Part shown: positions 1-5,029 of the stretch, piece after piece
Numbering within the stretch: the first letter of the stretch is position 1
Layout: the number at the start of each line of letters is the position of its first letter
Assembly: GCA_016291895.1 (NCBI GenBank)
Contig: JAEEZO010000004.1
Location: 1-7,097 of the forward strand
Direction of reading: 5' to 3'
DNA from: Caryophanales bacterium
GTDB lineage: Bacteria; Bacillota_I; Bacilli_A; RF39; UBA660
DNA: 7,097 nucleotides
Position numbers and translations under genes: made by a program
The notes under the pieces: generated by a model
The model's database searches: none
Seen by the model: only the letters and a program-made list of their open reading frames with translations
What the model was told of the DNA's origin: nothing

Positions 1-1095
1 GGAGAGTTTGGTTTAATTGATGCTGGATATGACTCTCAAAATGAAACTGATCCTGAATATGCATATTATTACATTGGTAATATCTTAAATGGTAGAAAAT
101 TAAAATTTGTTATGTTAACTCATTGGCATAGTGATCATGTAGGTGGACTATATGATATTATTAGCGAAGGATATGTTGATAAAAATACGAAGTTTTATTT
201 TAATAAACCAGCAGAACTAACAAAAAATAATTCTGCTTATAAAAAACTATATTGCGACATGTTAGTAAATATGAGAGATACGATTGGTAATGATAATAAC
301 ATGATTTATGTAACCAATAAGAAAGATGATATAAAGATTAAAATAGGTGATATGGAAGTACTAATCTTAGAAAATAAATTTCCAGACGGATATTATTCAG
401 ATGAATCTAAAGAAAAAAAATTAACTGATGAAAATAGAAATTCGATAGGAGCATTAATCACATATAAAGGAAAGAGAGTATTAATTACTGGTGATATGGG
501 GGAAGGTGATGAATATCGAATTGCTGAGAAATTATCGAAAAAAGGTATTTCTACAATCGATGTATATAAAATGGGACATCATGGTGCAACCCCAGCTGCA
601 TATACACCATTTATTGATTATATAGAACCAAAAAATGTTGTAATATCAAATACTTATGATAGTGTTAGACCACATGGAAATGAGAATCTAAGCGCTATGT
701 GTTATATGCAATATTATTATGATTCTAAACTTTATTTGACTGGTAATGCAAGAATAGAGAATTATGGAAATTTAATAGCTGATAATAATGGTAAAATAGC
801 TAAAATAAAAGGTTCTATTGTATATGATTTCAATAAAAACAATTTTTATGATAGTGATACGTCAAATGTCATGAAACCAAATCAAAGACCAGTTGATTTA
901 TGCAAAAAAGGGGATAAGAATGGTGTTAAAACTATTAGGTTTACAAATGCTACAGATGAATATGAAAATAAAATTTGTGATCTATATTTTGAATATGGCA
1001 CTTTTATCTCCGGAAAAAGAAATGGCGTAAATTATAAAGAAGCTGGTACTCCAACGAAAGATTATTATCGTGCACCAGGAAGAGTATGTAGATAA
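1..1095 (+). CDS. ComEC-like metallo-beta-lactamase-fold hydrolase, 5' end missing
   Basis: The frame is open from base 1 (GEFGLIDAGYD...), so the gene starts upstream; the ATG at 112 is internal. The metal-site motifs of the metallo-beta-lactamase fold are all visible: LIDAG early in the fragment, THWHSDHVGG at 118-147 (the HxHxDH motif), the TGD aspartate at 493-495, GHHGA with histidines at 577-582, and a late histidine (RPHGNE) at 673-675. The GHHG and VISN...PHG spacing resembles the hydrolase domain of ComEC/Rec2 DNA-uptake proteins and their stand-alone relatives, which are often exported and may act on nucleic acids or phosphoesters. After about codon 265 comes an extension of roughly 100 residues that I do not recognise; it has three cysteines and ends in VCR. 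Any signal peptide would lie outside the window. The fold is a firm call, the substrate unknown. A terminator follows directly. Confidence 0.85.
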   Translation, partial: GEFGLIDAGYDSQNETDPEYAYYYIGNILNGRKLKFVMLTHWHSDHVGGLYDIISEGYVDKNTKFYFNKPAELTKNNSAYKKLYCDMLVNMRDTIGNDNNMIYVTNKKDDIKIKIGDMEVLILENKFPDGYYSDESKEKKLTDENRNSIGALITYKGKRVLITGDMGEGDEYRIAEKLSKKGISTIDVYKMGHHGATPAAYTPFIDYIEPKNVVISNTYDSVRPHGNENLSAMCYMQYYYDSKLYLTGNARIENYGNLIADNNGKIAKIKGSIVYDFNKNNFYDSDTSNVMKPNQRPVDLCKKGDKNGVKTIRFTNATDEYENKICDLYFEYGTFISGKRNGVNYKEAGTPTKDYYRAPGRVCR

Positions 1096-1112
1096 AAAAA
1101 TCAAAATGTTAT

Positions 1113-1149
1113 AAAAAAGTAGATGCAAAAGGACGTAATCTACTTTTTT
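1113..1149 (+). terminator. Intrinsic terminator after the MBL-fold gene
   Basis: A perfect 12-base-pair stem (AAAAAAGTAGAT at 1113-1124 with ATCTACTTTTTT at 1138-1149) encloses a 13-base loop. The descending arm ends in six T. The A-rich ascending arm means it could also stop transcription on the minus strand. The next promoter's -10 box begins only 8 bases later. Confidence 0.85.
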
Positions 1150-1153
1150 GTTA

Positions 1154-1162
1154 TGGTATAAT
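1154..1162 (+). promoter_or_regulatory. Extended -10 promoter for the small membrane protein gene
   Basis: TGGTATAAT matches the extended -10 consensus TGnTATAAT exactly. No good -35 box lies 17 bases upstream, where the terminator loop sits, which is tolerated when the TG extension is present. Transcription should start near 1169, giving a leader of under 20 bases and supporting the ATG at 1187 as the start. Confidence 0.7.
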
Positions 1163-1186
1163 ATAAGAGAGTATATGAGGTATAAT

Positions 1187-1510
1187 ATGAAAAAATATTT
1201 ATTTGATTACATAAAAGAGATTGATAATTTATTAAATAACAAAGAAAAGTTTGATGAAGATGAAATAAAAAAACATCTCATTAAGATCCAATTTTTTCAA
1301 CATGAAAGATTAATTCATTTATTAGTAACATTATTTTATGCTTTATTATTTATTATTTTTATGTCATTTGGATTTATTTATTATATATTTTTTGCAATCG
1401 CTTTAATTATTGTAATATTCTTAATCTTTTATGTTGTTCATTATTTTAGACTTGAAAATGGTGTTCAATATTTATATAAACAATATGATAAAATGTTAGA
1501 AAGAAAATAA
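1187..1510 (+). CDS. Small protein with two predicted membrane helices, function unknown
   Basis: This 107-residue protein starts at ATG 1187, with a modest SD (GAGG, 1177-1180) 6 bases upstream. An in-frame TTG at 1148 lies upstream of the -10 box and so cannot be the start. Residues 1-43 are charged and probably helical (DEDEIKKHLIKIQ). Two hydrophobic segments follow, at about residues 44-64 (LLVTLFYALLFIIFMSFGF) and 67-85 (YIFFAIALIIVIFLIFYVV), joined by a very short turn, then a basic tail (YLYKQYDKMLERK). This suggests a membrane hairpin with both ends in the cytoplasm. I do not recognise the family. It is transcribed alone between two terminators, so the neighbours give no functional clue. 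A role as a small membrane regulator is possible but unsupported. Confidence 0.8.
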   Translation: MKKYLFDYIKEIDNLLNNKEKFDEDEIKKHLIKIQFFQHERLIHLLVTLFYALLFIIFMSFGFIYYIFFAIALIIVIFLIFYVVHYFRLENGVQYLYKQYDKMLERK

Positions 1511-1536
1511 AGACTAGAGAAATCTAGTTTTTTTTT
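1509..1536 (+). terminator. Intrinsic terminator after the small membrane protein gene
   Basis: ACTAGA (1513-1518) pairs with TCTAGT (1523-1528) around a GAAA tetraloop. The stem can extend outward through G-U and A-U pairs into the stop codon. A run of nine T (1528-1536) follows. Confidence 0.88.
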
Positions 1537-1575
1537 GTTATAAAAATAATCTATAGTGTTTATAAAAAAATAGTA

Positions 1576-1605
1576 TTGGATAAATTTAAGTATATTAAAT
1601 ATATT
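1576..1605 (+). promoter_or_regulatory. Candidate promoter of the radical SAM/peptide operon
   Basis: TTGGAT (1576-1581) and TATATT (1600-1605) are separated by 18 bases and sit upstream of the radical SAM start. The region is almost entirely A and T, so other -10 placements (for example around 1602-1610) are equally possible. The preceding terminator makes a promoter somewhere in 1537-1625 very likely. Confidence 0.45.
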
Positions 1606-1637
1606 AAAATTGTAATTTATTCGTTTTGGAGGGAAGT

Positions 1638-2630
1638 ATGGCTTATTTAGCTCAATGGGATGTTAATAACCAATGTAATTTAAATTGTAAGCATTGCAGA
1701 GTATGGAAAAAGAATGATCTTACGCAACTATCTTTAAAAGAAGGAAAAGAATTAATATCGCAATTAAAATATTTAGGAGTAAAACAATTAATATTATCAG
1801 GTGGAGAACCCTTTATTAGAAAAGATATTTTTGAATTAATAGATTATGCAAAATCATTTAAAAAACTTGTTATAACCACAAATGGAACTTTGTTAACAGA
1901 AGAAAAATGCAAAATATTAAAGAAATATAAAAATCTTATTTTATCAATTAGTTTAGATGGAATGAAAAAGGTTCATGATGAGTTTAGACAAGTTCCTGGT
2001 ACATTTGATAAAGTTATGGAAACATTAGATATGTTAAAAGCAAATAAGATTAAATTTGCCATTAAATATACTTTATCAAATGAAACAAAAGAAGATATAT
2101 ATGATGTTATAAAAACAGTTGCGAAAAAAGGTGCAAGTGAATTCAATGTTCGAAGAGTAATTGTTTTTGGTAATGCTAAAGAAAAAATGTTACTTTCAAA
2201 TGAAGAATATCGAGAAATCATAAAAAATGTTATAAATGTTTGTAAAGAAAATAACATTATTTTTAAAACAGGAGATCCTTGCTTAATTCCAATATTCCCC
2301 GAAATCTTTGGAATTGATCTAGAGAATGATGATTTAAAAAGGATTTATGCTGGTTGCCAAGCAGGAGATGAAAATATTTATATTAACTATTTAGGATTTG
2401 TAGGAGCTTGTTCATATATACCAGTCACAGCAGATAATATAAAAGCAAAAGCTTTAGATGATATTTTAAAAAATGAGTTCTTTACCAATATAAGAAATTA
2501 TAAAGATAATTTAAAAGGTAAATGCTCAAAATGTGCTTATAAATATATTTGTGGTGGATGTCGAGGTTCAGCATTAGCATTAAAAAAATCATTATACGAA
2601 GAAGATCCTTTATGTTTACTTGATGATTAA
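1638..2630 (+). CDS. Radical SAM/SPASM peptide-modifying enzyme
   Basis: This 330-residue protein starts at ATG 1638 behind SD GGAGGG (1629-1634); an upstream in-frame TTG at 1626 overlaps the SD and is rejected. C13, C17 and C20 form the CxxxCxxC motif holding the radical SAM 4Fe-4S cluster, with SGGEP at 54-58 for SAM binding. The C-terminus is a complete SPASM domain: C240-x12-G253-x4-C258, then C296-x2-C299-x5-C305-x2-C308 and C326, enough cysteines for two auxiliary Fe-S clusters. Enzymes of this build (PqqE, AlbA, anSME and relatives) mostly modify peptides or proteins, for example by C-C or thioether cross-links. A 24-residue Cys-rich peptide is encoded 72 bases downstream and is the obvious candidate substrate. 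Another cysteine, C215 (DPCLIP), could also bind a cluster. Family call firm; substrate inferred from position. Confidence 0.92.
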   Translation: MAYLAQWDVNNQCNLNCKHCRVWKKNDLTQLSLKEGKELISQLKYLGVKQLILSGGEPFIRKDIFELIDYAKSFKKLVITTNGTLLTEEKCKILKKYKNLILSISLDGMKKVHDEFRQVPGTFDKVMETLDMLKANKIKFAIKYTLSNETKEDIYDVIKTVAKKGASEFNVRRVIVFGNAKEKMLLSNEEYREIIKNVINVCKENNIIFKTGDPCLIPIFPEIFGIDLENDDLKRIYAGCQAGDENIYINYLGFVGACSYIPVTADNIKAKALDDILKNEFFTNIRNYKDNLKGKCSKCAYKYICGGCRGSALALKKSLYEEDPLCLLDD

Positions 2631-2635
2631 TTAAG

Positions 2636-2675
2636 GTTTGAATTATCTAATTATCGATAATTAGATAATTTAAAT
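2636..2675. repeat. Long perfect inverted repeat between enzyme and peptide genes
   Basis: Bases 2641-2670 are a perfect 30-base palindrome centred on ATCGAT. The RNA pairing extends outward to 2636 and 2675 with three A-U pairs and two G-U wobbles, giving about 18 pairs around a TCGA loop. It has no U-tract, so it is not a standard terminator. It could pause or partly stop transcription, protect the 3' end of the radical SAM mRNA or the 5' end of the peptide mRNA, or serve as a DNA operator. Confidence 0.75.
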
Positions 2676-2702
2676 AAATAATATGAAAGGAGAAAAGTAT
2701 CA

Positions 2703-2777
2703 ATGAAAAATACTAAAAAAGTAGTAAAAGAAGTTAAAAAGAATAAGAAACTTCTAACTTGCTGCATGTGTGGTTAA
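2703..2777 (+). CDS. Putative RiPP precursor peptide, 24 residues, C-terminal CCMCG
   Basis: ATG 2703 has SD AAAGGAG (2686-2692) 10 bases upstream, and the frame closes at TAA 2775-2777. Residues 1-16 are dominated by lysine (9 of 16) with scattered valines, and residues 17-24 read LLTCCMCG, giving three cysteines in the last five residues. Small, lysine-rich, charged N-terminus, Cys-rich C-terminus, and a position between a SPASM radical SAM enzyme and unknown genes: this is the usual layout of a precursor peptide with its leader (about residues 1-16) and core (about 17-24). Likely products include thioether-linked cysteines or a metal-binding thiol peptide. It is flanked by two inverted repeats that could raise its mRNA level relative to the enzyme. 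It could instead be a regulatory leader peptide for the downstream genes. Existence as a translated gene is likely; the RiPP role is inference. Confidence 0.78.
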   Translation: MKNTKKVVKEVKKNKKLLTCCMCG

Positions 2778-2784
2778 TTAATTT

Positions 2785-2811
2785 AAGTTAGATAGTTCTT
2801 CTATCTAACTT
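2785..2811 (+). terminator. Hairpin after the peptide gene, probable partial terminator
   Basis: AAGTTAGATAG (2785-2795) and CTATCTAACTT (2801-2811) pair perfectly around the loop TTCTT. The sequence after it (ACTTTATTATAA) has only short T runs, so termination is probably incomplete. In peptide operons such a leaky hairpin commonly keeps precursor mRNA abundant while letting some polymerase reach the genes behind it. The stem starts 8 bases after the peptide stop codon and ends 11 bases before the next SD. Confidence 0.6.
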
Positions 2812-2836
2812 ACTTTATTATAAGGAGGAGATTTAT

Positions 2837-3367
2837 ATGTCAATATTTCCAAGAAAAGTTTGTAATGGTGAATATGTAATATTTCATATGGGATTTAAAG
2901 GAATACTAGATAATCATAAGAATATTTCTTATTGTTTAGAATTATTTAATCCAAATAATGAATTGATTTTAGAACTTAAAAATAATCTTTTAATAAGAGG
3001 TAATAATAAGCTTTATGAAAAAGATTTATATTATCCAATATTAATTGATGATTCATTTATACCAGGTAAATATGTAGTTAATTTCTATCTAATAGATGAT
3101 GGTAAAATAATAAAATCTTCTACTAAAGATAATGATATTTTTCTTGTTGAGAAAGTTAATTATTTTATTGAAAATTTAAATAATAAAAAAATAATAGTAT
3201 TAGAAAATAAATCAAGTGAAGAAGTAACATTAGAATTATATTTAGAAGGAAAGAGAAGAACTAAAAAAGAAATTACTTTGTTACCATATATGAAAAAAGA
3301 AATAGAAACTAAATCTTTATATGCATATATTGAGTATGGTAATAATGATTTTAAAATAATTAGTTAG
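2837..3367 (+). CDS. Unknown protein, predicted beta-sandwich, in the peptide operon
   Basis: This 176-residue protein has the strongest SD of the window, AAGGAGG (2822-2828), 8 bases before the ATG. I do not recognise the family. The alternating hydrophobic pattern suggests almost entirely beta structure in two parts. Residues 10-105 carry strands such as EYVIFHMGF, ISYCLELFN, ELILELK and PGKYVVNFYLIDDG, like an immunoglobulin or carbohydrate-binding sandwich. Residues 106-176 carry NKKIIVLENKSSEEVTLELY and LLPYMKKEIE, resembling small Ig-like CARDB-type repeats. There is no signal peptide or membrane segment, so it is probably cytoplasmic, with only two cysteines (C9, C33). Sitting directly after the precursor, it may be a peptide-binding or scaffold partner for the radical SAM enzyme, but nothing in the sequence proves this. 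Confidence 0.8.
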   Translation: MSIFPRKVCNGEYVIFHMGFKGILDNHKNISYCLELFNPNNELILELKNNLLIRGNNKLYEKDLYYPILIDDSFIPGKYVVNFYLIDDGKIIKSSTKDNDIFLVEKVNYFIENLNNKKIIVLENKSSEEVTLELYLEGKRRTKKEITLLPYMKKEIETKSLYAYIEYGNNDFKIIS

Positions 3368-3377
3368 GAATAATAAT

Positions 3378-4043
3378 ATGAAAAAGATAGAAGGATTAAA
3401 GTTTTTAAATGATAATTTTTATGATTATTCAATTAATTCTACTTTTATTGAAAATGATAGTGATTTACGATTGATATATGAGAAATATAAAGATGTTGAT
3501 TGTTTATTTCGTGTTCGTGGTTGTAATAAATATGGTAGTGAATTAAATTTACCAATGGCAACAATTACGAAAATAGAAGATGTAATTAGTTATATAATAA
3601 ATGAGAAAAAGAAAAATAATTTACTTGATTTTGTAGTACATAGTGTTGATAATTCATATTTTAACCCTGTGTATATTGGTACAATTGCTGTATATAATAG
3701 TTATGATAAACCAAGTATTAAAATTGAAATTCAGAAAGTTACAAAAGAGTTAGTAGCTAAAATGAATATATTAAGACCACGTGATTGGCCAGTATCTTTA
3801 TCACTTGAATATGATTTTTTAAGTAAAGTACCAATAATTCATAATTTTCAAAATATCAAAATAGATGAAATAAGAGATGCCATTTATCAATTATTTAAAA
3901 TAGGAAAAGGTATTTATAACATATATGATGAAAATAAAATTGAAATTGATACATATACAAGATTTAATATTTATGAAAATAATAGTATTATATTAGATGA
4001 TCATCGAAGTGTAGACTCATTTATATTTCAAAAGAGGAAATAA
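3378..4043 (+). CDS. Unknown 221-residue protein of the peptide operon, faintly ATP-grasp-like
   Basis: The ATG is 10 bases after the previous stop codon, and its SD AGGA (3366-3369) overlaps that stop, so the two are translationally close. I do not recognise the family with confidence. Residues 41-72 (DCLFRVRGCNKYG, then LPMATITKIEDVISYI) resemble the start of ATP-binding domains of the ATP-grasp or PEP-synthase type, where an Arg-rich strand is followed by a proline and a helix. Residues 84-122 look like paired beta strands (FVVHSVD, YIGTIAVYN, SIKIEIQKV), and 133-138 is RPRDWP. No complete nucleotide-binding motif is visible, so an ATP-grasp role (peptide ligation or activation) is only a suspicion. 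No signal peptide or membrane helix. The tight operon position suggests it serves the same pathway as the radical SAM enzyme. Confidence 0.75.
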   Translation: MKKIEGLKFLNDNFYDYSINSTFIENDSDLRLIYEKYKDVDCLFRVRGCNKYGSELNLPMATITKIEDVISYIINEKKKNNLLDFVVHSVDNSYFNPVYIGTIAVYNSYDKPSIKIEIQKVTKELVAKMNILRPRDWPVSLSLEYDFLSKVPIIHNFQNIKIDEIRDAIYQLFKIGKGIYNIYDENKIEIDTYTRFNIYENNSIILDDHRSVDSFIFQKRK

Positions 4044-4046
4044 TAT

Positions 4047-4532
4047 ATGGAAAAAAGAGATTTATATGATGAAAATAAAGAAATAACAAATGAATGGATT
4101 TATAAAAATGATAATATTCCCAATAATCGCTTTATATTAGTCGTTACTTTATTTTTGTTAAAAGATAATGAAGTATTAATCGAGAAAAGAAGTAAAGATA
4201 AAGGTGGTAAATATGCGTTTATTACTGGACATCCTAAAAAAGGAGAAAGTAGTATAGAAGGAATAGTATCTGAAACGTATGAAGAGATAGGATTAAAGAT
4301 AGAAAGACCAAAGTTAATAAAAACGATAAAAGGTAATAATACATTTTTTGATTATTATGTTTATGGATGTAATAATGATAAATTATCTTTAAAACTTCAA
4401 ATTGAAGAAGTTGATGAAGTTAAGTGGGTTAAAATAAATGAAATAGAAGATATGATTAAAAATAATATTTTCTTTGAAAAACACATTGATGTTCTTCCAA
4501 TATTAAAAGAATATTTAAATAGTTCATTTTGA
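4047..4532 (+). CDS. Nudix hydrolase, last gene of the peptide operon
   Basis: This 161-residue protein starts 3 bases after the previous stop; its SD (AGAGGAAA, 4033-4040) lies within the upstream gene. Residues 61-83 form the Nudix box: G61, E67, then SETYEEIGL at 75-83, which carries the metal-binding glutamates E76, E79 and E80. The usual arginine before the first of these is serine (S75). The N-terminus (DLYDENKEIT...NDNIPNNRF) resembles the isopentenyl-diphosphate isomerase-like Nudix branch, whose members hydrolyse varied nucleoside diphosphate compounds or isomerise prenyl diphosphates. I see no basis for choosing a substrate. Being co-transcribed with peptide-maturation genes, it might clear a nucleotide by-product or simply ride along. 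The TGA stop forms part of the next promoter's -35 box, and no terminator follows. Confidence 0.88.
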   Translation: MEKRDLYDENKEITNEWIYKNDNIPNNRFILVVTLFLLKDNEVLIEKRSKDKGGKYAFITGHPKKGESSIEGIVSETYEEIGLKIERPKLIKTIKGNNTFFDYYVYGCNNDKLSLKLQIEEVDEVKWVKINEIEDMIKNNIFFEKHIDVLPILKEYLNSSF

Positions 4533-4557
4533 CTATTATCCCATTTTATGATATAAT
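4529..4557 (+). promoter_or_regulatory. Strong promoter of the T-box/asnA unit
   Basis: TTGACT (4529-4534) and TATAAT (4552-4557) are separated by 17 bases, with a TG extension at 4549-4550 (TGATATAAT). This is the best promoter in the window. The -35 box contains the Nudix TGA stop codon. Transcription should begin near 4564, just ahead of T-box stem I. Confidence 0.88.
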
Positions 4558-4717
4558 TTATATTGCATTGATGAAGAAAAGTAACTAAATTAGTTATTCG
4601 AGTGAGTTAGGTATAGTGTGAACTAATAATAACGTTTAGTGAAAGAACACTTCTGAGCAGACTACCGAAAAGAAATGAGTAGACTAGTCCGGATAGGAAT
4701 CCGTTATCTTATTCCTA

Positions 4718-4779
4718 GGTTTGTTAGAACTGAATAAAGAGATTACGAAACAAACCATTTATTTATATAAATGGTTTTT
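4718..4779 (+). promoter_or_regulatory. Two mutually exclusive hairpins within the T-box leader
   Basis: GGTTTGTT (4718-4725) pairs with AACAAACC (4749-4756) as the expected stem III. AAACCATTTAT (4752-4762) also pairs perfectly with ATAAATGGTTT (4767-4777) around TTAT, and five T (4775-4779) run out of that stem like a small terminator. The shared AAACC (4752-4756) can serve only one of them at a time. Whether this switching is functional is inference. Confidence 0.55.
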
Positions 4780-4806
4780 ATGTAATAAATTAAGGTGGCA
4801 CCAAGG

Positions 4807-4849
4807 ATACCCGTATTCGTCCTTATTGTAGGATGATACGGGTATTTTT
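4807..4849 (+). terminator. T-box terminator
   Basis: ATACCCGTAT (4807-4816) pairs with ATACGGGTAT (4836-4845). An imperfect upper helix (TCCT 4820-4823 with AGGA 4830-4833) closes on TATTGT, and five T follow. The upper left arm contains the CCTT used by the antiterminator, so the two folds exclude each other. Confidence 0.92.
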
Positions 4850-4870
4850 ATATATAGTGAGGTGATTTAT

Positions 4871-4915
4871 ATGGAAGATGATAATAATGGTAATAATAAA
4901 TTAGACAAATTATAA
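4871..4915 (+). CDS. 14-residue Asn-rich leader peptide upstream of asnA
   Basis: ATG 4871 has a good SD, AGGTGA (4860-4865), 5 bases upstream, placed exactly where a T-box-controlled gene normally starts. The product is MEDDNNGNNKLDKL: four asparagines (codons 5, 6, 8, 9, all AAT) and three aspartates in 14 codons. Asn is the product, and Asp the substrate, of the enzyme encoded 115 bases downstream. Clusters of codons for the end product just upstream of a biosynthetic gene are the hallmark of ribosome-mediated attenuation leaders. The reading frame matches asnA but is closed by TAA, so it is not an N-terminal extension. In such AT-rich DNA, AAT runs occur by chance, and it could be a remnant of an older gene start. 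Confidence 0.55.
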   Translation: MEDDNNGNNKLDKL

Positions 4916-5012
4916 AGTAGATATTTTATATTTCATTTTATATCTATTTTATAAACATAAATAAAATAGAGACTACCTACAATAATCTATTTATTTATAA
5001 AAAATAAATAAA
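4916..5012 (+). promoter_or_regulatory. Overlapping hairpins between leader peptide and asnA
   Basis: No gene is seen here. Several inverted repeats overlap: AGATAT (4919-4924) with ATATCT (4940-4945); TCTATTTTAT (4943-4952) with ATAAAATAGA (4961-4970), ten perfect pairs; and TTTATTTAT (4990-4998) with ATAAATAAA (5004-5012), nine perfect pairs ending 3 bases before the asnA SD. A second TCTATT (4986-4991) can compete for AATAGA (4965-4970), producing a chain of alternative pairings like a ribosome-dependent attenuator. No U-tract terminator is obvious, so control of translation or mRNA stability is more likely than termination. The extreme A+T content makes chance pairing a real concern. Confidence 0.45.
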
Positions 5013-5029
5013 GAAAGAAGGTAATTAAA

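Larger units (their letters stand above)
4571..4850 (+). promoter_or_regulatory. T-box riboswitch specific for tRNA-Asn
   Basis: T-box leaders bind uncharged tRNA and let transcription continue when its amino acid is scarce. Stem I: AGAA (4576-4579) pairs with TTCT (4651-4654), ACTAAA (4584-4589) with TTTAGT (4635-4640), and GTTATT (4593-4598) with AATAAC (4628-4633). The specifier loop between them carries AAC (Asn) at 4646-4648, opposite an AGTA motif at 4580-4583. The stem IIA/B pseudoknot is visible: CGGAT (4690-4694) with ATCCG (4699-4703), loop AGGA (4695-4698) with TCCT (4713-4716), including the conserved CCGTTA (4701-4706). The T-box AAGGTGGCACC (4792-4802) has bulge TGGC, complementary to a tRNA 3' GCCA, and its AAGG can pair with CCTT (4821-4824) as antiterminator. 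Specifier, bulge and downstream asnA all agree. Confidence 0.95.

Noticed and set aside
1148..1186. Upstream TTG start for the small membrane protein
   Set aside because: The TTG lies in the terminator tail, upstream of the -10 box TATAAT at 1157-1162, so it would not be in the mRNA; ATG 1187 has an SD.
1626..1637. Upstream TTG start for the radical SAM enzyme
   Set aside because: The codons TTG GAG GGA are themselves the SD for the ATG at 1638.
1973..2257. 94-codon open frame on the minus strand
   Set aside because: It lies wholly inside the well-supported radical SAM gene, and its translation is a low-complexity shadow with no recognisable domain.
2636..2675. Palindrome as an intrinsic terminator of the radical SAM gene
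   Set aside because: There is no T run on either side, and the stem is purely weak pairs apart from its few C-G pairs, so full termination is unlikely.
4871..4915. The short frame as the true start of asnA
   Set aside because: It is in the same frame as asnA but closed by TAA 115 bases upstream of asnA, whose own ATG has an SD and matches the family N-terminus.
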